Source: Gammaproteobacteria bacterium (GTDB taxonomy: Bacteria; Pseudomonadota; Gammaproteobacteria; Steroidobacterales; Steroidobacteraceae). From it: a stretch of DNA of 35,342 bases. Below are positions 31,545 to 35,342 of the stretch, piece by piece (within the stretch, counting starts at the first letter, position 1; every line of letters starts with the position of its first letter). A program made the position numbers and the translations under genes. The notes beneath the pieces were generated by a model. That model worked only from the letters and a program-made list of their open reading frames with translations, was not told the origin of the DNA and ran no database searches. Location: positions 1 through 35,342 of the forward strand of contig JAGWPU010000034.1 in the NCBI GenBank assembly GCA_028870355.1, written 5' to 3'.

Positions 31545-32450
31545 TCATTCAAAGAGATGCTCGACCTTAGTGAGTCTTGCAAGCCAGGTATCAGATTGGT
31601 CCTTTTGGTCCCGGAAAGTTCTCTTGACATAGTCGACAAAATAGGACTTAGCGCGCTGTTCGAGAACAGGGTGGACCATGGTTACTGTGAATTCACGATA
31701 TCGCGCATTCTTAATACGGTCCACAGTGATTAGATCAGCGGCATGCATACACGTTAGATATCCGGAAAACCACTGGGGAATGTTCGAATCAGCTGCCTCG
31801 CAGAAAGCCTCGATGGACAAGATCTTGGATGTTTTGTTGGCGAGTACGCACGCGTATGAGAGCAAATTGGCGGTTAGGGACGACACTTCTAGAAACTGTT
31901 GTGCTGCTTCGGTTCCAATTCCTTCGAGCGCGCCTGTTCTCGGAGGCACCTGAGCCTTCTCGCCAAATAACTTAGCGGCAACCATAACGTTATTCTCGAG
32001 TTGGTCGAGGCGGGTTGGGATAGCAGTTATAGCTCCACTCAGGGCGTCTGTTCGACTAGCGACAGCTTTCAATGCTGTGTCCAACGCCTGTAATGTGGAG
32101 TTGACGTCGCTCGAAAATGCGTGCATCGCGTTGGCATTATCGCGCGCGAGTTCCGCTGAGGAGGTCGTTAGGTCAAGGTACTTAGAGATTTGCTCCTTTG
32201 ACTGTTTCACGTCTTCCGAAACGATGGAAATATTGCCTAAACTTTTTGATAGTCCGTCATTTGCAATAAACGAGTAGATGATAGCAACCAGTGCAAGCAC
32301 CAACGAGGTCATCGTCGCGGCATTTGTAAGATAAGCGGTAAAATTTGGTTCGTTGGTCCAGCGGTCCGTCGCGACCAGAATGAGAAGACTCAGTAGAATT
32401 GCGACTGAGTAAATGAAATGGATTCGCAGCTTTTCGGTTTCGGTAGTCAC
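31545..32450 (-). CDS. Two-TM coiled-coil protein with C-terminal helical domain, unknown function (cargo)
   Basis: This 301-residue protein is unfamiliar to me. It has two transmembrane helices (about 11-28 and 45-63) joined by a short loop, so both ends probably face the cytoplasm. A polar helical, coiled-coil-like stretch follows (about 66-160, SEDVKQSKEQISKYLDL onward). A globular helical C-terminal part (about 170-301) contains LLSYACVLANKTSKILSIEAFCEAADSNIPQWFSGYLTCMHAADLITV, which reads like a winged-helix-type domain. GTG at 32450 is the start because AGGAG lies 7 bp upstream. The gene is clearly AT-richer than everything to its left and also than the recombinase operon, suggesting separate acquisition. 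A defence or stress-sensing role is speculation. Confidence 0.72.
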   Translation of the reverse strand: MTTETEKLRIHFIYSVAILLSLLILVATDRWTNEPNFTAYLTNAATMTSLVLALVAIIYSFIANDGLSKSLGNISIVSEDVKQSKEQISKYLDLTTSSAELARDNANAMHAFSSDVNSTLQALDTALKAVASRTDALSGAITAIPTRLDQLENNVMVAAKLFGEKAQVPPRTGALEGIGTEAAQQFLEVSSLTANLLSYACVLANKTSKILSIEAFCEAADSNIPQWFSGYLTCMHAADLITVDRIKNARYREFTVTMVHPVLEQRAKSYFVDYVKRTFRDQKDQSDTWLARLTKVEHLFE

Positions 32451-32522
32451 ATTCGTGCTCCTAGATCGGCGTAAAAACTGCTGGTGTATCGAGATCCCCA
32501 GCGAGGGCGGCGTCTTTTTGTT

Positions 32523-32548
32523 GCCCCCTGTTTAAGTAACACGGGGGC
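32523..32548. repeat. GC-rich stem-loop, GCCCCC / GGGGGC
   Basis: GCCCCC (32523-32528) and GGGGGC (32543-32548) are perfect inverted copies; inside them GTT and AAC can also pair around a TAAGT loop, leaving small bulges. It has no following T-run on either strand, so it is not a standard terminator. In the leader of the cargo gene or an origin it could form a cruciform. Confidence 0.4.
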
Positions 32549-32683
32549 CTACAAATACATTACCCAGCAATCCGGCATTAGGCGCGGATCCGGCCCCACT
32601 TTTTGAATTCTGAAACTGTTCGTCGTGCAGGTGTCCATCGCTCACAGCCACCCGCGGATTATTGCGCCGCATTAGGCCGGAAA

Positions 32684-32728
32684 TCCACAGGAGGGGCCCG
32701 ACCACGCCGAGGGCGGGGTGCCTGTGGA
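32684..32728. repeat. 8-bp perfect inverted repeat upstream of the rep operon promoter
   Basis: TCCACAGG (32684-32691) and CCTGTGGA (32721-32728) are exact inverted copies with 29 bp between them. The repeat ends 10 bp before the -35 element of the rightward operon. It could be an initiator-binding or recombinase-binding site. TCCACAGG partly resembles a DnaA-box-like sequence (consensus TTATCCACA) because ATCCACA is present, which I note only as suggestive. Confidence 0.4.
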
Positions 32729-32738
32729 GTTCCGGCGC

Positions 32739-32766
32739 TTGACGGGCGGACAGCGTTCTGTAGACT
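32739..32766 (+). promoter_or_regulatory. Sigma-70-like promoter of the RHH-rep-recombinase operon
   Basis: TTGACG (32739-32744) and TAGACT (32761-32766) are 16 bp apart and match 5 of 6 and 4 of 6 consensus bases. Transcription would start near 32773, inside the following inverted repeat, about 30 bp before the ATG at 32804. The arrangement suits repression by the first gene product. Confidence 0.6.
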
Positions 32767-32770
32767 GTCA

Positions 32771-32794
32771 CTTGAATGTTGTTTGACATTCAAG
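32771..32794. promoter_or_regulatory. 9-bp perfect inverted repeat, likely operator for the RHH protein
   Basis: CTTGAATGT (32771-32779) and ACATTCAAG (32786-32794) are exact inverted copies with a 6-bp spacer. They cover the predicted transcription start of the operon and end 9 bp before its first ATG. Ribbon-helix-helix dimers usually bind such repeats and repress their own operons, so autoregulation is the natural reading. Confidence 0.6.
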
Positions 32795-32803
32795 GAAACA
32801 GCC

Positions 32804-33205
32804 ATGAAAGCAGCCGATCTATCGAAAGTCTGGGCAGGACCGGATAACTCGCGTCTTACCGCAAAGCAACAATCCTTTCGCCTGCCCACCCATGTGGCCG
32901 CAAAGATCAACGCGCTCTGCGACCTCTACCCACACCGAACGAAGACCGAGATCGTTGGGGACTTGCTGGCGTCGGCTCTTGAGGAGGCCGTCAAGCACCT
33001 TCCCGCCGCGCTGGGGGAGGAGTGGGGCCGGGATTCGAATTCCGGCGAGATGCTTTATCACGCGGCGGGACGGGCCGCCGAGTTTCGGCGACTTGCGAAC
33101 AAGCACTACAAGGCGATCGAGAAGGAGCTAGGGAACAAGGAGGCCGGCGAGCTTTATTCGGACGCGCTCCTGGTTTCTAAGGCGGACGTCGAGGAGCAAT
33201 CGTGA
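32804..33205 (+). CDS. Ribbon-helix-helix (CopG/Arc-like) DNA-binding protein, probable element regulator
   Basis: This 133-residue protein has a beta strand plus two helices at residues 24-62 (SFRLPTHVAAKINALCDLYPHRTKTEIVGDLLASALEEAV), the ribbon-helix-helix pattern. A helical, charged C-terminal part (about 82-125) may serve in oligomerisation or contacts with the initiator. It is the first gene of a tight operon; its stop overlaps the GTG of the next gene by 4 bp (GTGA). A promoter and inverted repeat precede it, consistent with autorepression and control of replication or excision. AAGGAA lies about 6 bp before the ATG. No close homologue is known to me by name. Confidence 0.78.
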   Translation: MKAADLSKVWAGPDNSRLTAKQQSFRLPTHVAAKINALCDLYPHRTKTEIVGDLLASALEEAVKHLPAALGEEWGRDSNSGEMLYHAAGRAAEFRRLANKHYKAIEKELGNKEAGELYSDALLVSKADVEEQS

Positions 33206-34281
33206 CGACAGGCGCCCGCCTCCTCATGAGCGGCCTCGACACGGTGCAGGCCGCCTACTATTTGCGGCCGCACTTCAAGGGCGTGTTTCGTTTCGAACCG
33301 CTGATGGTCGCCAAGGAGCGGCTGCGGGCGGACAAGAATCGGGACGGCGAGCTCGTGCAGATCGGCGAGTTGTCGTTCTTGCTCCAAGCCTACGGCTCGA
33401 AGTCCGGCTATCCGCTCGTCCTCGATCATGAGGACTTCACGGTGGAGTGCGGGGAGTTCAATAACCCGTCGTTCTTCGTGACCTACCGGAGCAAGGCGCT
33501 TTGGCAGAAAGGGGCTAAGGCGCTGCACTCTGGCTTCCTGGCCTGGGCCGAGGCCGTAGGCCTGGTGGTCGTTCGGCCGGAGACGCTTTCGCGCACCGAC
33601 TTCGCATTCGATTATTTGCTTGCGTCGCCCGACTTCACCTCGGACAGCGTCGTTAGCCTCTCGACCAAGGACGCGCAGTATCGCGGGGACCGCAAGGTAC
33701 AGACGATCCAATTTGGCAAAGGCGATGTAGTGCTTCGCATCTACAACAAGGTCGTCGAGATTGAGGAGCAGAGCGACAAGGTCTGGTTATTTCAGCTCTG
33801 GGGCGCCTCGGAGAATGTTTGGCGAATCGAGTGGCAGGTTCGCAAGGAGGTGCTGCGCCGGTTCAGTATCCGCACGTTCGAAGACTTGTTCGCCGGCTAT
33901 GGCGACGTGCTGCGCTACTTGGCGAGCGAGCACGACTCGTTGCGTGTTCCGAACGGCGACTCGAACCGCTCGCGCTGGCCACTGCATCCGTTATGGGCCG
34001 ATCTGATCGGCCAGATCGACGCCCTCCCCTGCCAGGGCGTTTACCGAGAAGTAGACGATCAGGTTGCGATTCGCGAGCGGTTGGCGCGGCTCAGCGTCAT
34101 GCTCTATGGGTATTGCAAGCGGATCGCCGCGCTTGTCGGGCTCCGGGACCGGTCAGACAAGGTGGCCTTCGGTCAAGCCATGTCCGAGTTACGGTTGATG
34201 CTCGAGTCGGCCCACGATCCGTTTACTTGGGATACCGAGGTAGCCGCGAAACGGGCCGAGGATCGCTACAAGGGCGGTTGA
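33202..34281 (+). CDS. Replication initiation factor / NicK-like relaxase (Rep_trans family)
   Basis: This 359-residue protein shows the layout of Rep_trans (PF02486) proteins, which include pT181-type plasmid initiators and the ICEBs1 relaxase NicK. Motifs seen are LSRTDFAFDYL (129-139, the conserved R.D....D core), TIQFGKGDVVLRIYNKVVEIEEQ (168-190, with Tyr181 a candidate for the nicking tyrosine) and WRIEWQVRKEVLRRF (207-221). Such proteins nick an origin and start rolling-circle replication or transfer. The GTG at 33202 is supported by GAGGAG upstream and the 4-bp overlap with the RHH gene. It sits beside a serine recombinase, so it probably replicates or mobilises the excised element. 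Initiator versus relaxase cannot be decided. Confidence 0.78.
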   Translation: MTTGARLLMSGLDTVQAAYYLRPHFKGVFRFEPLMVAKERLRADKNRDGELVQIGELSFLLQAYGSKSGYPLVLDHEDFTVECGEFNNPSFFVTYRSKALWQKGAKALHSGFLAWAEAVGLVVVRPETLSRTDFAFDYLLASPDFTSDSVVSLSTKDAQYRGDRKVQTIQFGKGDVVLRIYNKVVEIEEQSDKVWLFQLWGASENVWRIEWQVRKEVLRRFSIRTFEDLFAGYGDVLRYLASEHDSLRVPNGDSNRSRWPLHPLWADLIGQIDALPCQGVYREVDDQVAIRERLARLSVMLYGYCKRIAALVGLRDRSDKVAFGQAMSELRLMLESAHDPFTWDTEVAAKRAEDRYKGG

Positions 34282-34292
34282 GGCGCGTCGTC

Positions 34293-34484
34293 ATGGCTAT
34301 CGTTCTGCCTGCCGACCGATTATTGACCAGTCCGGGCCCCGACGCGCTTGAAGTCGAATTACACTGGAAGGGCGGCACCGAGCCCGACGAGCTGTCCGAG
34401 GTCGAAGTCGAACTCCTGGGATCGGTCCTGCCGGAATTGATCGCCGAATTGATGCTGATGCAGGGCTCTACGGACCGGGAGTGA
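34293..34484 (+). CDS. 63-residue acidic protein between rep and recombinase, unknown function
   Basis: This small protein has no recognisable domain, signal or membrane segment. It is acidic (many Glu/Asp) with a likely C-terminal helix (EVELLGSVLPELIAELMLMQG). It lies 11 bp after the rep stop and 7 bp before the recombinase start in a tightly packed operon, which is the main reason to accept it. A recombination directionality factor or accessory protein is possible by position, but those are usually basic; this one is acidic, so the idea is weak. The frame is open further upstream inside the rep gene; ATG 34293 is the first in the intergenic gap. Confidence 0.6.
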   Translation: MAIVLPADRLLTSPGPDALEVELHWKGGTEPDELSEVEVELLGSVLPELIAELMLMQGSTDRE

Positions 34485-34491
34485 TCCATAG

Positions 34492-35342
34492 ATGGCGGTT
34501 GCGTTGTATGCGCGGGTCTCGACGACCCGGCAGGCCGAACAGGATTTGTCGATTCCCGACCAGCTGCAGCAGATGCGGGACTACTGCAAGCACCTCGGGC
34601 TCCTGGTCGCGCAGGAGTACGTCGAGCCGGGCGCATCCGCGACCGATGACAAGCGTCCGGTGTTCCAGCAGATGGTCGCGGACGCGAGCCTCAAACCCTG
34701 CCCGTTCGATGCAATCATCGTTCATAGTCTCTCGCGCTTTTTTCGCGACGTGATCTCGTTCGGCATGTACGAGCGACGCCTGAACCGCCTCGGCGTCAAG
34801 GTCATCTCGATCAGCCAGCAGACCTCGGACGATCCGTCCGGGTATTTAGCACGGCGAGTGTTCTCGGCGTTCGATGAGTACCAGAGCCAGGAGAACTCGA
34901 AGCACACCTCGCGGGCGATGCGGGAGAACGCGCGGCGCGGGTTCTTCAACGGCTCGCGCGCACCGTTCGGTTACCGGGTCGTCGAGACCGAGGCTCTGGG
35001 CAATCGCGGCCGGCACAAGAAGAAGCTGGCCATCAACGAGGCCGAGGCCGAGATCGTGCGCGCGACTTACGGTCTTTATCTGCACGGTCTCGAAGGGCGC
35101 AGCATGGGGTTCAAGGAGATCGCCAAACACCTGAACGCCCGGCAGCTCCTCATGCGCGGCCGGCCGTGGGGCATCCAGAAGGTTCACAAGGTTCTTTCGA
35201 GCGCCACGTATCGGGGCGAGCTGTACTACAACGTCATCGACTCGAAGACGGGCAAGCGACGCCCGCCGGCGGACTGGATCGCCATTCCAGTGGACCCGAT
35301 TGTGGACGCGGAGACTTTCGAACGCGTGCGGCAGCGGCGCGA
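34492..35342 (+). CDS. Large serine recombinase (resolvase/integrase family), 3' end cut by window
   Basis: This is the first 283 residues of a large serine recombinase. The catalytic resolvase domain (1-145) starts VALYARVSTTRQAEQDLSIPDQL with catalytic Ser10 and Arg8, followed by active-site SRFFRD (81-86). A Recombinase domain (about 155-265) contains RAPFGYRVV, AEIVRATYGLYLHGL and KVLSSATYRGELYYN. The coiled-coil and zinc-ribbon part would lie beyond the window edge. Such enzymes integrate and excise phages and mobile elements at specific att sites. GGGAG lies 10 bp before the ATG. It is the last visible gene of the RHH-rep operon, making it the probable integrase of the element. Confidence 0.93.
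   Translation, partial: MAVALYARVSTTRQAEQDLSIPDQLQQMRDYCKHLGLLVAQEYVEPGASATDDKRPVFQQMVADASLKPCPFDAIIVHSLSRFFRDVISFGMYERRLNRLGVKVISISQQTSDDPSGYLARRVFSAFDEYQSQENSKHTSRAMRENARRGFFNGSRAPFGYRVVETEALGNRGRHKKKLAINEAEAEIVRATYGLYLHGLEGRSMGFKEIAKHLNARQLLMRGRPWGIQKVHKVLSSATYRGELYYNVIDSKTGKRRPPADWIAIPVDPIVDAETFERVRQRR

Larger units (their letters stand above)
32451..32803. other. 353-bp non-coding region with inverted repeats, promoter and operator; candidate replication/transfer origin
   Basis: No credible gene lies here. It separates the leftward cargo gene from the rightward RHH-rep-recombinase operon. It contains a GC-rich inverted repeat (32523-32548), an 8-bp inverted repeat (32684-32728), a sigma-70-like promoter (32739-32766) and a 9-bp operator-like inverted repeat (32771-32794). 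Location just upstream of an initiator or relaxase operon makes an origin of replication or transfer possible, but no nick-site sequence is recognised. Confidence 0.45.
31387..35342. mobile_element. Probable integrative element, one end plus recombinase module (right end outside window)
   Basis: From just after korB to the window end, base composition and codon use differ from the chromosome. The region holds a large serine recombinase, a Rep_trans/NicK-like initiator or relaxase and an RHH protein in one operon, plus a low-GC cargo gene at the presumed left edge. This combination is typical of small integrating elements that excise and replicate or mobilise. The left boundary is approximate (between 31387 and 31544) and the right boundary is not seen, so size, target and att sites are unknown. 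No phage structural genes or conjugation genes are present in the visible part. Confidence 0.72.

Noticed and set aside
31482..31733. 83-residue plus-strand frame at the low-GC boundary
   Set aside because: It overlaps the 3' end of the two-TM protein gene on the other strand and has no ribosome-binding site; the minus-strand gene has a strong one.
1..35342. CRISPR array, tRNA or rRNA genes, insertion-sequence ends
   Set aside because: I saw no regularly spaced repeats, no cloverleaf with conserved T-loop, no rRNA-like sequence and no transposase with terminal repeats; by-eye reading could miss a degenerate tRNA.

Overview
The window is about 31.4 kb of GC-rich chromosome followed by about 3.9 kb of compositionally different DNA that looks like the edge of a mobile element. 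Gene content points to a beta- or gammaproteobacterium: a Pseudomonas-type branched-chain keto acid dehydrogenase, an AruH/AruI-like arginine transaminase pair, HtpG and HtpX, an mprF-acvB pair, TesB and DUF4197. I cannot name the genus. No tRNA, rRNA or CRISPR array was seen.

Catabolic left arm (1-9 kb). A leftward operon encodes E1-alpha, E1-beta and E2 (cut by the window edge) of a branched-chain 2-oxoacid dehydrogenase. It is divergent from an Lrp/AsnC regulator across a short AT-rich, palindrome-bearing gap. Next come a quinone oxidoreductase and an AruH-like aminotransferase (leftward), divergent from a rightward run: AruI-like ThDP decarboxylase, a small exported allene-oxide-cyclase/dirigent-like barrel protein whose start overlaps the aruI stop, and a cysteine-desulfurase-like PLP protein. 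Together these suggest amino acid (arginine, Val/Leu/Ile) degradation.

Stress and housekeeping middle (9-21 kb). A TPR membrane protein comes first. htpG with a downstream one-cysteine DsbA-like gene is divergent from htpX, and sigma-32-like promoters face both ways. Then follow a D-2-hydroxyglutarate-dehydrogenase-like flavoprotein, a GNAT acetyltransferase, a leftward operon (type-2 ferredoxin-NADP reductase, TesB, 64-residue membrane protein) and a DNA photolyase.

Envelope and redox right arm (19-31.4 kb). mprF and acvB form an aminoacyl-phosphatidylglycerol synthesis/hydrolysis pair. Next are a conserved small cytoplasmic protein, an APC permease, a Rap1a-like exported protein and DUF4197. 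A three-gene operon then encodes a 2-oxoacid oxidoreductase (KorA, KorB) with a GltD-like flavin/Fe-S subunit, resembling NADP-linked 2-oxoglutarate oxidoreductase.

Mobile element (about 31.4 kb to the end). A low-GC two-TM coiled-coil gene of unknown function is followed by 353 bp of non-coding DNA with inverted repeats and a promoter/operator. A tight rightward operon then encodes a ribbon-helix-helix protein, a Rep_trans/NicK-like initiator or relaxase, a 63-residue protein and a large serine recombinase cut by the window end. This is the best candidate for something undescribed: a small integrating element with its own initiator and an uncharacterised membrane cargo gene.
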